Positions 17,491 through 29,040 of a stretch of 64,000 bases of DNA are shown in pieces. Positions within the stretch are counted from its first letter, which is position 1, and the number at the start of each line of letters is the position of its first letter. Source of the DNA: Exiguobacterium qingdaonense (GTDB lineage: Bacteria > Bacillota > Bacilli > Exiguobacteriales > Exiguobacteriaceae); NCBI RefSeq assembly GCF_018617855.1, contig NZ_JACSKY010000005.1:1-64000 (forward strand). The letters run 5' to 3'. A model generated the notes under the pieces. It was not told where the DNA came from and did no database searches. It saw only the letters and a list, made by a program, of their open reading frames with translations. The position numbers and the translations under genes were made by a program.

Positions 17491-18471
17491 TTGATTCGCC
17501 TCAACTTTTTCGATCGCTTTACGAATTCTTCCGACCGAGGCGTCGAACTGTTTTTGTTCTTCATCTGTCAGCTCGATCTCGACGATTTGACGAACACCGG
17601 TCCGGTCAAGCAGGGCAGGTACGCCAATGTGAAGACCAGAGGCACCATATTCGCCATCTAAATGAGCTCCGATTGTGACAACCGAGTTCTCGTTTCGAAC
17701 GATGGCCTGAACGATCCGGAGTAGGCCAAGTCCAATCGCGTAATATGCCGCGCTCTTATATTCGATAATCTGATTCGCCGCATTGCGAACCCTTTCATAA
17801 ATCGCATCCAAGTCTTCCTGATGATACATATCGTTCTCCTCAAGCAACTGTTTGATGGACTTCCCGTAAATGCGGGCGTTGTCCCAGGCAACGAAACCAC
17901 CGGCACCGTGCTCCCCCATATAAAAGACATGACAATTTCGCGCCGACAAGTCAAAATACTCACCAATCTTATAACGGAGGCGCGCTGTATCAAGCACCGT
18001 ACCCGAACCGAGGACGCGACGCTTCGGCAAGTTAGACGCTGTCCACGCAACGTGCGCCATTACGTTCACTGGGTTCGTCGCGACGACGATGATACCATCG
18101 AACCCGCTCGCCATGACCTCGTTCGTGACATGACGAACGACTGTCGCATTCTGTTCGGCAAGGTCCATCTGGGTTTGACCAAGTTTTTGTGCGGCACCGG
18201 CTGTGATGACGACGATGTCTGCATCACGGCAGTCCGAATAGTCACCTGCCCAAATCCGGACCGGTGTCGATGCGAAAGAGATCCCATGATTGAGGTCCAT
18301 CGCCTCACCTTCTGCCTTGGCATGGTTCGAATCGATCAAAACGAGCTCTTCACAGAGAGCTGCGGTCGATAGTTGATAGGCGAAACTGATTCCTACCCAA
18401 CCGGCACCGATGACGGCGATTCGGGTGATATCTTTTGGATCAATATAATCATTCTGCGGTTTACGTGTCAT
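17488..18471 (-). CDS. L-lactate dehydrogenase family protein with an altered active site
   Basis: A 327-residue NAD-dependent 2-hydroxyacid dehydrogenase of the LDH/MDH family. The nucleotide-binding motif is VIGAGWVGISFA (20-31). Retained catalytic residues, in LDH numbering, are Gln102 (Q95), Asp168 (D161), Arg171 (R164) and His195 (H188). Arg109 of the mobile loop, usually in GETRLDL, is glutamine here (Q101 in GQTQMDL). The usual GEHGDSE after the histidine is GEHGAGG. The Gln102 equivalent points to lactate rather than malate, but the losses suggest a divergent paralogue or another substrate. AAGGAGG precedes the ATG. The AT-rich operon ends 108 bp upstream with no clear terminator between. 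Confidence 0.8.
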   Translation of the reverse strand: MTRKPQNDYIDPKDITRIAVIGAGWVGISFAYQLSTAALCEELVLIDSNHAKAEGEAMDLNHGISFASTPVRIWAGDYSDCRDADIVVITAGAAQKLGQTQMDLAEQNATVVRHVTNEVMASGFDGIIVVATNPVNVMAHVAWTASNLPKRRVLGSGTVLDTARLRYKIGEYFDLSARNCHVFYMGEHGAGGFVAWDNARIYGKSIKQLLEENDMYHQEDLDAIYERVRNAANQIIEYKSAAYYAIGLGLLRIVQAIVRNENSVVTIGAHLDGEYGASGLHIGVPALLDRTGVRQIVEIELTDEEQKQFDASVGRIRKAIEKVEANQ

Positions 18472-18579
18472 GTGTATCCTCCTTTTTAAATTTTTCTAAG
18501 TGCTCTACTTCTCCACCAGCATCGCATATTTCGGCTAATATTTATTTACGATAATCGTGTTTTTGTGCAAAAAGATTCA

Positions 18580-21204
18580 TTATAAATATAGTTCCGATTG
18601 CACATGAATTAAATTAACTTCTTGATTATCTATTTTCTCAAATTTATATTTCATAAACATAGCATTGATATCACTATGGGTTGACAAAATCAGTTGGTAT
18701 TCTTTTAAGAACTCATGACGAGTTAATTCAATAAAGGAATGGATATTCATAGTATCTAGATCTTGAACTGGATCATCTATAGTCAAAATTTTTAAGCCTT
18801 TTGAAATATTATAGGTTTTATTGATTGCTAGTGTAAAAGCTAATGAAATTACCGCTAGCTGTCCTGAACTTAAATGATGCATAACGTCATGGTCTGTACT
18901 TGGATCCGAAATAAAGCGAATCGACTCACTTCCCTCTTTCGTGTGTAAAAAGATGCCCATTCCTTGTTGATAATTTTGCAACATTTTAGCAGTATAAATG
19001 TAGAATGGTAACTTAATATTTTTAGCCATTTCTATTTTATGATTAGTAATCTCAGATTTATATACATCTTTTACTTTCAATAAATTTGAATGAACAAGAT
19101 TAAATTTTTCTTTTCTATCTTTTAAATATCTAACAACTGAAAATTGCACATAATCATAGGTATATTCAACATACTTTCGTTTCTTCTCAATATCATTCAA
19201 ACTCAACTTCTCAAATTCTTCAGCACTTCCATTAAAATATGTCTCAAAGTAATTATTGTCGTTTCGCGCTCTTCCACTATCAAATTTAAGATGTTTTTTC
19301 TTACTATTTAATTCAGATATTAACTTTATTCTATTAACCTCTATGATATCAAAATTTAATCTTGAATTTGTATTTATTTTAATAACAACTTTATTTAACT
19401 CTTCTTCTGACATTATACTCTTTACAAAAGAAATCTCATTATTAAAAGTACGGTAATATAGCATATTTATTTTTTCATACACTGAATAATCAACATACAA
19501 ATAGTTTTCTAAGTAAGCTTTTAGTTTAATAACTGCTTCATTCAAATTACTGATTGATTCAATTTCGACCCAAATAAACTTTTGAATAGTTGGTATATTA
19601 TTCAATTCTGATATTAAGCCCATTTCAAGATGCTTAAAGTCACTAATCTTTCTCAATACCTCGCCATCTATTTTTAGATGAGATTCAATTTTTTTTGACA
19701 AGTTATCTTTCAATGGTATAAAAATTTCACGTTCAAAATCAGTTTTAAGATTTAATAACTCTTTAGATTGTTCACTTAATACAATCGATAGATTTTCTGT
19801 TCTCTTATCAAAAGCTAGCATTAATGATTCAAAACTATTCCAGTTATGTCCGCAATAAGGACATTCACTTTCTAAATTAGGATGGTTACACTGTTTACTA
19901 GTCTCATCTCTTAGCAATTGACGCAATCTTAAAATCTCTCGCATGGTTTCTTCTATTTCATTTGTGGTTTTTGACAATAAATTATACTTTTTAATAAAAT
20001 CGTTATACTTTTCAGATAAATCTGGTTTCAAATCTTTAATGATTTTCTCGATTTCATTTAAACTACTATAAGCATCATTTTTTTCTAATATTTCTAGATA
20101 TTTGTTAAGTTGAGTGTATCGTTCATCATTTTGAATATATTCATTTGATTTAGAAATTATTTTTTGCAAAATAAATCGTTCAAGCAAATCGCGGTTCTTG
20201 ATTAGATTTACATTTGAACGTATCTTTTCAAATTCATTTTGGAGCATAAAATCTTTCAATACAAAATAATATAAAAAATCTTGGTTCTCTATTAATTTAT
20301 CTATCTCTAACAGTTTATTTTTCTTTTGAAATTCTTCTGGTGAAAACTCTTGTTTGAATTTAATTAGTGTGCTTAGTTCTTCTAAATATTCTTCTTTTTG
20401 TATCGGCCACAAATCACTGACCTTCTTATCAAATAGTGTTTTTCTATCAAATAGAAAGTCATTTTTTTCAAACAGAGGTTCGTAAGGTACGCTTTTAACT
20501 TTCTCATTACCTTCAATGGACTCTATTTTTTTATCAAGATCTTTGATTATTTGATTTATATCAAAAATTAATGTATCAATTTGGTGTAATTTTTCTTCAG
20601 CTTCTGATGTTTGAAAGAGAAACTTTAACTCATCCTTTCTTTCATTCTCAGACTTTTTTAAAAAGTATGTATTCTCTTCTTGTTGCAAATAATTGAATAA
20701 ATAATATATGTCTTCTATTTTAAATTCTGTATCTCTAAATTCAAAAAAAGAATTAATTTGACTTTGGCTTAAGTTTTTTTCTGGATAAAATAGGTCTTTT
20801 TCAAAGTCCTCAGTATTTTCTGTAAATGTTTTTAACAAACCAAAGTCATTCGGTTTATTCTTCCTCCCTCTTCCATCGACAGTTCCAGAATTGTCTTTAT
20901 CCAAAAATTTTACAATTATTAAATTTTCATTATTTTCTTTTTCTAACCATAGTTTAACGACCACATCTTCCCCGCTAGTATTTTGATAAAAAGGCTTTTT
21001 ATAATCCTTAGCATCATTTGTTACACGTTGTTTGACAAATGTTCTATGAAGTTTTCCTGTAAGGCATAATTCAATCACATCATAAATAGTAGTTTTTCCA
21101 AATCCATTTGGTCCTATCAAAAGTGTAGTACTATTTTTAAAGTCAATTATTCTTTTTTCTTTGATTCCTTTAAAATTTTTTATATATACTTTTTTAATTT
21201 TCAT
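18580..21204 (-). CDS. SMC/Rad50-like AAA ATPase of a putative ABC-3C defence system
   Basis: An 874-residue ATPase of the RecF/SMC/Rad50 class. Walker A is GPNGFGKT (31-38), the ABC signature is LSSGQLAVISLA (778-789), Walker B is LKILTIDDPVQDLD (804-817), and the H-loop is LSTHSD (840-845). The middle is long and charged, coiled-coil-like. It holds a zinc-hook-like cluster at 439-453 (C439, H441, C448, C451, H453), placed like the Rad50 hook. The start overlaps the previous stop by ATGA, showing coupling. Base composition is far more AT-rich than the flanks. It is the third gene of the operon; role inferred: nucleic-acid-sensing motor that controls the partner proteins. Confidence 0.85.
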   Translation of the reverse strand: MKIKKVYIKNFKGIKEKRIIDFKNSTTLLIGPNGFGKTTIYDVIELCLTGKLHRTFVKQRVTNDAKDYKKPFYQNTSGEDVVVKLWLEKENNENLIIVKFLDKDNSGTVDGRGRKNKPNDFGLLKTFTENTEDFEKDLFYPEKNLSQSQINSFFEFRDTEFKIEDIYYLFNYLQQEENTYFLKKSENERKDELKFLFQTSEAEEKLHQIDTLIFDINQIIKDLDKKIESIEGNEKVKSVPYEPLFEKNDFLFDRKTLFDKKVSDLWPIQKEEYLEELSTLIKFKQEFSPEEFQKKNKLLEIDKLIENQDFLYYFVLKDFMLQNEFEKIRSNVNLIKNRDLLERFILQKIISKSNEYIQNDERYTQLNKYLEILEKNDAYSSLNEIEKIIKDLKPDLSEKYNDFIKKYNLLSKTTNEIEETMREILRLRQLLRDETSKQCNHPNLESECPYCGHNWNSFESLMLAFDKRTENLSIVLSEQSKELLNLKTDFEREIFIPLKDNLSKKIESHLKIDGEVLRKISDFKHLEMGLISELNNIPTIQKFIWVEIESISNLNEAVIKLKAYLENYLYVDYSVYEKINMLYYRTFNNEISFVKSIMSEEELNKVVIKINTNSRLNFDIIEVNRIKLISELNSKKKHLKFDSGRARNDNNYFETYFNGSAEEFEKLSLNDIEKKRKYVEYTYDYVQFSVVRYLKDRKEKFNLVHSNLLKVKDVYKSEITNHKIEMAKNIKLPFYIYTAKMLQNYQQGMGIFLHTKEGSESIRFISDPSTDHDVMHHLSSGQLAVISLAFTLAINKTYNISKGLKILTIDDPVQDLDTMNIHSFIELTRHEFLKEYQLILSTHSDINAMFMKYKFEKIDNQEVNLIHVQSELYL

Positions 21205-21920
21205 TTTTTATTCACCTCAAAATGCTCAAAAAAACTACTTAATAAATCTGATTCATCAAAATCTAGAGCAGAATCTCTTAATAGAGGATATCTATCGATG
21301 CTACTATTTCTGATATATTCAAAAACTTTTTTCTCATATCTCAAAAGATTATTCCTCAGAATAACTTCATTTATTTTACTTTCCAAAGTCCGGTATTCTT
21401 CAACCTCTAAATCCAATTGTACAAATGGAATTTTCACAAATAATTGTATAACTACAAAATATTCTTCTTCTAAATATAAATTTTCTTGAAATTTTTCTAG
21501 TCTACTTTCTTCAAGAAGTATTATATGTAATTCTTTGAGCATGTTTTGGTAATCCTTAATTTTTTTAATACTTTCAGAGGTATATACTATGAGATATTTT
21601 CTGAAAAAATATTCATCTTCTTCAATCCTTAAAACTTGGTTCTTATACTTCTTATAAAATTCGTTTATACTCTCAACTTCAAGCAGCAAAATTAAGGATG
21701 TGTTCTTTCCTGCTTCTGTATCATTTTCTTTCATTTGATTAAACAAGTTTATTACCTCATCAGTCTTTTCACATTCAAAAAAATTAATAAACTCATCTAT
21801 TGAATAATCTACTGTGATCAAGAATTCTTTATTTTCTCTATTAGAATTTATTATCCCTGATTGAGATTCAACACTTTCAAATTGACTTTCTAAATAGATT
21901 TTTTTGATAATATTTTTCAT
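21201..21920 (-). CDS. Putative ABC-3C middle component, function unknown
   Basis: A 239-residue acidic, mostly helical protein that I cannot place by motif. It sits between a nuclease-like gene (6 bp upstream) and the SMC-like ATPase (ATGA overlap downstream), which is the position of the middle component in ABC three-component systems. The C-terminal part (RYPLLRDSALDFDESDL) looks like a partner-binding tail, but this is a guess. GAAGGAG precedes the ATG. Identification rests on gene order, size and overlap, not on a recognised domain. Confidence 0.55.
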   Translation of the reverse strand: MKNIIKKIYLESQFESVESQSGIINSNRENKEFLITVDYSIDEFINFFECEKTDEVINLFNQMKENDTEAGKNTSLILLLEVESINEFYKKYKNQVLRIEEDEYFFRKYLIVYTSESIKKIKDYQNMLKELHIILLEESRLEKFQENLYLEEEYFVVIQLFVKIPFVQLDLEVEEYRTLESKINEVILRNNLLRYEKKVFEYIRNSSIDRYPLLRDSALDFDESDLLSSFFEHFEVNKK

Positions 21921-21926
21921 ATACTA

Positions 21927-23309
21927 TTACTCCTTCTCATTTAACTGTTTTATAGCGTTTTCTAAGTTAATAAACTTCAGATCAGCATATAAAAAATGAT
22001 CATCTTCTATTATTTTTCGATTCCAATTCTCTTTTATATCTTCATTTTTAAAAGATTGCAAACCTTCAAAAATTTTAATGTTATCTATTTTTTCATTGAC
22101 CAGATATTTCCGCTCAAAAATTGATGCTGTTACTAATTTGTTTGAAATCATTTCTCCAATAACAGATTTTATTGCCTGTGGTTTTCTGTTAATTAAAGTT
22201 AAATGATACCCTCCATTTGCTTTATATCCGAAATAATCAATTTCATAATCATTCTCTTTAACATTAAGTAAACAGTCAAAGAAAATATCTTTTAAGCTAT
22301 CTACTTTAAATAAATCTATAACAGTTTCAACTGAGGCAATACTCTTATCGCTATTTTTATCAGGATTTAAATTTATCAAAAATTGAATAAATTCTTCATC
22401 TTTTAGTTGATATAATCTGGATACAATATCTTGCACTTTGTCTTCATGACTCTTTTGATACTCAACCCTCGACTCTTCTAATTCTTGAATAAAATCAATC
22501 CAAGATTGGACAAATTTTTGCCTCAATATAGAGGTATTGACTTCTGACTGAGTAACAGTATCAATAATTGTTGACTTTATTCTTTGAAAACTAAGACTAG
22601 GATATGTAGATTTTCCTAACAAATGTTTACTTCTTATTTCTGTGTCAAGTTCACTTAACAACAATTGATATATCCTTAGGTGTTGCTCTTTATTATCTTG
22701 AAACTCATGATTTATTTTTTTCAAAATACTTTCAATTTTTTCTAAGCAAAACATCTTTAATTTATCCTGATTATTCGTTCCTGACAAACTACAATACTTT
22801 AAGTTATCAGGATAAGTATAGAGTTGAATATTATTTGGATTTTCTATATATTTATTATTTGGATACGCTTTCAAGAATTCTTCTTCTGTAAGATCAAACC
22901 CAATTGTTTCTGTGATAGTATGAAGAAATCTAGAATCTCTTTGGACTTCAACATCTCCTAAATTTCCATGATTATCAACTTTATGTATTTGAAAACCTTT
23001 GGATTTGATTTTTAATTTTTTATCTTTAAACTCATATTCCAAAATTCCTAGCACATCTGAATAAGAAGAAGGATACATAGCATCTTTGTATGCCTTCACC
23101 TGATGTCTTGATACTACTATTGCTCCGTTTTTTATATCAATATCTTCTGCGGATTCATACTGAACTTCCCATCCCGCAATACTATCATCACTACTTGTTA
23201 AATCATCCAAATAAGCTAAAGCTAAAAAAATTCCCACTTTCCCCTGATGAAGATACCCACTCCAGCTTCCAGTTGCATTTCTACTATTCAAATCTGTTCT
23301 AACCTCCAT
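21927..23309 (-). CDS. Putative nuclease/effector protein of an ABC-3C system
   Basis: A 460-residue protein and first gene of the AT-rich operon. The N-terminal 100 residues resemble DUF4297/Cap4-type PD-(D/E)xK nucleases: SGYLHQGKVGIFLALAYL (17-34), then YESAEDIDI (51-59) and RHQVK (68-72). These fit an acidic/QxK catalytic set of E52, D56 or D58, and Q70-K72. The remaining 350 residues are helical and probably form the domain that meets the other two proteins. ATG at 23309 lacks a ribosome site; GGAGG lies just inside the frame and could serve a TTG at 23291. Nuclease activity is inferred from pattern only. Confidence 0.6.
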   Translation of the reverse strand: MEVRTDLNSRNATGSWSGYLHQGKVGIFLALAYLDDLTSSDDSIAGWEVQYESAEDIDIKNGAIVVSRHQVKAYKDAMYPSSYSDVLGILEYEFKDKKLKIKSKGFQIHKVDNHGNLGDVEVQRDSRFLHTITETIGFDLTEEEFLKAYPNNKYIENPNNIQLYTYPDNLKYCSLSGTNNQDKLKMFCLEKIESILKKINHEFQDNKEQHLRIYQLLLSELDTEIRSKHLLGKSTYPSLSFQRIKSTIIDTVTQSEVNTSILRQKFVQSWIDFIQELEESRVEYQKSHEDKVQDIVSRLYQLKDEEFIQFLINLNPDKNSDKSIASVETVIDLFKVDSLKDIFFDCLLNVKENDYEIDYFGYKANGGYHLTLINRKPQAIKSVIGEMISNKLVTASIFERKYLVNEKIDNIKIFEGLQSFKNEDIKENWNRKIIEDDHFLYADLKFINLENAIKQLNEKE

Positions 23310-23667
23310 TTATATTTTTGTAGAGTAAACGAAACATTCTTTTTAATGGAATTAAATATTATTTTTACCAGGTGCCTACATTCTATTTTTAACCATTCTA
23401 CCAAAATATAATCAAATAATCTCATGATAATCAATATAATATTTCTGTCTTATACTTAGTTGCAACTATACTACTATACTTAATTTATTTTTGTTACCCT
23501 AAATTATCTTTGTTATTTTCAAACGGTAATGATAAATGTTTCAAGCTACTTTCAGTCGTTCACTGAACAGATGCTACTTTAAGTTATTAGAGTGTGTCCA
23601 GTTGAAATCAATCTAAAGACATGATTTATTTCTAATGTGACGTCTTATGATAATACATATAAATTTT
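23310..23667. other. AT-rich intergenic stretch between the putative defence operon and suf
   Basis: About 360 bp of very AT-rich sequence without a credible gene on either strand. It should contain the promoter of the three-gene operon (minus strand), but no clear -35/-10 pair stands out. A half-repeated GCTACTTT occurs near 23545 and 23574. It is probably the edge of the acquired segment, because the suf terminator begins right after it. Confidence 0.5.
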
Positions 23668-23721
23668 TAAAAACTGCACCCCTAATGGCTAAAAATCTTA
23701 ACCATCAGGGGTGCAGTTTAT
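23668..23721 (-). terminator. Terminator of the suf operon
   Basis: A long hairpin: AAACTGCACCCCT with ATGG on the left pairs with CCAT and AGGGGTGCAGTTT on the right, with one mismatch. The minus strand continues into TTTTTAAAAATTT. It lies about 40 bp past the sufB stop codon and also insulates the downstream AT-rich operon from suf transcription. Confidence 0.85.
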
Positions 23722-23756
23722 TAATTATTATAGGCAATCTATACTCATTTTGAGTT

Positions 23757-25154
23757 TTATCCAATCGAACCTTCCATCTCGAACTTGATGAGACGGTTCA
23801 TTTCGACCGCATATTCCATTGGCAATTCTTTTGTGAACGGCTCGATGAAGCCCATGACGATCATCTCTGTCGCTTCTTCTTCCGAGATTCCACGGCTCAT
23901 GAGGTAGAAGAGTTGCTCTTCTGACACTTTCGAGACTTTCGCTTCGTGCTCCAGCGACACTTGGTCGTTCAAGATTTCGTTGTATGGGATCGTATCCGAC
24001 GTCGACTCGTTGTCCATGATGAGCGTGTCACACTCGATGTTCGAGCGCGCGCCCTTCGCCTTACGGCCGAAGTGGACGATTCCACGGTACGATACTTTTC
24101 CGCCTTGTTTCGAAATCGATTTTGAGACGATTGACGACGACGTGTTCGGTGCGAGGTGAATCATTTTCGCACCAGCGTCTTGGTGCTGTCCTTTACCAGC
24201 GAGGGCGATTGAGAGTGTCATCCCACGTGCGCCTTCCCCTTTCAAGATGACAGCCGGGTATTTCATCGTAAGTTTCGATCCGATGTTTCCATCGATCCAC
24301 TCCATCGACCCACCCGCTTCACAGACGGCACGTTTCGTTACCAAGTTGTAGACGTTGTTCGCCCAGTTTTGGATTGTCGTGTAACGGCAGTATGCGTCTT
24401 TGTTGACGAAGATCTCAACGACCGCTGAGTGAAGCGAGTTCGTTGTGTAGACCGGTGCCGTACATCCTTCGACGTAATGAACCGATGCGCCTTCGTCGAC
24501 GATGATGAGCGTACGCTCGAACTGACCCATGTTTTCCGAGTTGATGCGGAAGTAAGCTTGGAGCGGTTGCTCGAGTTTCACACCTTTTGGTACGTAGATG
24601 AACGAGCCACCCGACCAAACGGCTGAGTTGAGCGCTGCGAACTTGTTATCCGTCGGCGGGATCAACTTCCCGAAGTACTCTTTGAAGATTTCTTCGTCTT
24701 CTTTGAGGGCCGTATCTGTGTCTTTGAAGATGACCCCTTTCGACTCGAAGTCTTCTTGCATGCTGTGGTAGACAACCTCAGACTCATACTGAGCCGAGAC
24801 ACCTGCCAAATACTTTTGCTCTGCTTCCGGGATACCGAGCTTGTCAAACGTACGTTTGATTTCTTCTGGTACCTCGTCCCACGAGCGTTCTGTCTTCTCA
24901 GACGGCTTGACGTAATAAGTGATTTCGTCGAAATCAAGTGCCGAGAGGTCTCCGCCCCATGTCGGCATCGCCATCTTGTTAAAGTGATCCAACGACTTCA
25001 AACGGAAGTCGAGCATCCATTGCGGCTCTTCTTTCATGCGCGAGATCGTCTCTACGATTTCTGTTGTCAAGCCGCGGCCTGAACGGAAAATCGAAACGTC
25101 CCGATCATGGAAGCCATATTTATAATCGCCAATTTCCGGCATATTCTTTGCCAT
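23757..25154 (-). CDS. sufB: Fe-S cluster assembly protein SufB
   Basis: A 465-residue scaffold subunit of the SufBCD complex on which Fe-S clusters are built. It is the same length as B. subtilis SufB and starts [16 protein letters not shown]. Stretches such as [20 protein letters not shown] and [20 protein letters not shown] are typical. The frame is open to 25187, but the ATG at 25154 has GGAGGAG before it and matches the Bacillus start. Last gene of sufCDSUB, 19 bp after sufU. Confidence 0.97.
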   Translation of the reverse strand: MAKNMPEIGDYKYGFHDRDVSIFRSGRGLTTEIVETISRMKEEPQWMLDFRLKSLDHFNKMAMPTWGGDLSALDFDEITYYVKPSEKTERSWDEVPEEIKRTFDKLGIPEAEQKYLAGVSAQYESEVVYHSMQEDFESKGVIFKDTDTALKEDEEIFKEYFGKLIPPTDNKFAALNSAVWSGGSFIYVPKGVKLEQPLQAYFRINSENMGQFERTLIIVDEGASVHYVEGCTAPVYTTNSLHSAVVEIFVNKDAYCRYTTIQNWANNVYNLVTKRAVCEAGGSMEWIDGNIGSKLTMKYPAVILKGEGARGMTLSIALAGKGQHQDAGAKMIHLAPNTSSSIVSKSISKQGGKVSYRGIVHFGRKAKGARSNIECDTLIMDNESTSDTIPYNEILNDQVSLEHEAKVSKVSEEQLFYLMSRGISEEEATEMIVMGFIEPFTKELPMEYAVEMNRLIKFEMEGSIG

Positions 25155-25173
25155 ATCGGTCTCCTCCTTCTCC

Positions 25174-28088
<2,915 letters not shown>

Positions 28089-28100
28089 CGTACGGCCTCC

Positions 28101-28880
28101 TTACGCTTCTGTGTCTACTGTCATGCCGAGTTCTTGTTTCACCCAGTCGTAACCTTCTGCCTCGAGTCGTTGCGCGAGCTCTTTTCCACCAGACAAGACG
28201 ATTTTCCCGTCCATCATGATGTGTACGAAGTCTGGCTCGATATAGTTGAGAAGACGTTGGTAGTGCGTGATGATCAAGCAACCGAATTCTTCTGAACGCA
28301 TTTCGTTGACACCTTTTGCGACGACTTTGAGGGCATCGATATCGAGACCTGAGTCGATTTCATCCAAGATGGCGATGTTCGGTTGAATCATCATCATTTG
28401 GAGAATTTCGTTACGTTTCTTCTCACCGCCTGAGAATCCTTCGTTTAAGTAACGGTGTGCCATTTCTGAAGGGATTTCGAGAAGTTCCATCTTCGCGTCG
28501 AGTTCACGGATGAACTTCATGAGCGAGATCTCTTGACCTTCTTCACGACGTGAGTTGATTGCTGAACGTAAGAAGTCTGCGTTTGTGACACCGCTGATTT
28601 CAGCCGGGTACTGCATCGCGAGGAACATTCCAGCTTGCGCGCGCTCGTCAACTTCCATTTCGAGGACATCTTCGCCGTTTAAATCGACGCTTCCCCCAGT
28701 GACCTCATAGAGTGGATGACCCATTAGTGCTGATGCAAGTGTAGATTTACCAGTTCCGTTTGGACCCATGATGGCATGAATTTCGCCACCTTTAATTTCT
28801 AGGTTAAGACCTTTGACAATCTCTTTTCCTTCGATTGAGACGCGGAGGTCATCAATTTTCATTTGTGGTACGTTTGACAT
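28101..28880 (-). CDS. sufC: Fe-S assembly ATPase SufC
   Basis: A 259-residue ABC-type ATPase that drives the SufB-SufD scaffold. Walker A is GPNGTGKST, the signature is FSGGEKKRNE (the SufC form of LSGGQ), and Walker B is IAILDEIDSGLD. GGAAGGGG precedes the ATG at 28880; an open frame continues 10 codons upstream. First gene of the suf operon. Confidence 0.97.
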   Translation of the reverse strand: MSNVPQMKIDDLRVSIEGKEIVKGLNLEIKGGEIHAIMGPNGTGKSTLASALMGHPLYEVTGGSVDLNGEDVLEMEVDERAQAGMFLAMQYPAEISGVTNADFLRSAINSRREEGQEISLMKFIRELDAKMELLEIPSEMAHRYLNEGFSGGEKKRNEILQMMMIQPNIAILDEIDSGLDIDALKVVAKGVNEMRSEEFGCLIITHYQRLLNYIEPDFVHIMMDGKIVLSGGKELAQRLEAEGYDWVKQELGMTVDTEA

Positions 28881-28917
28881 TCGGATACCCCTTCCGTATT
28901 TTCTCGCCAAAATGATT

Positions 28918-28980
28918 GACGTAGATTAGATATATTCTAATCTTAGACTAGTCGATTTTTTATTTCAAGCGACTCACCTT
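28918..28980 (-). promoter_or_regulatory. suf promoter with an overlapping palindromic operator
   Basis: On the minus strand TTGAAA, a 17-nt spacer and TAAGAT form a good sigma-A promoter upstream of sufC. The -10 box runs into an inverted repeat AGATTAGA-N5-TCTAATCT (28923-28943) that covers the expected transcript start. This placement suits a repressor responding to iron, Fe-S or redox state. It resembles but does not match a PerR/Fur 7-1-7 box; the regulator is unknown. Confidence 0.55.
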
Positions 28981-29040
28981 ACGATTCATTCTCAATAAAA
29001 TGATAAAAGTTGAGAATGCTAATAGTAGGAAATCAAGACA

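Noticed and set aside
23310-23667. Direct repeats (att sites) flanking the 18.6-23.3 kb operon
   Set aside because: Comparison of both edges gave only short AT-rich matches such as AAATTTTT, which are expected by chance.
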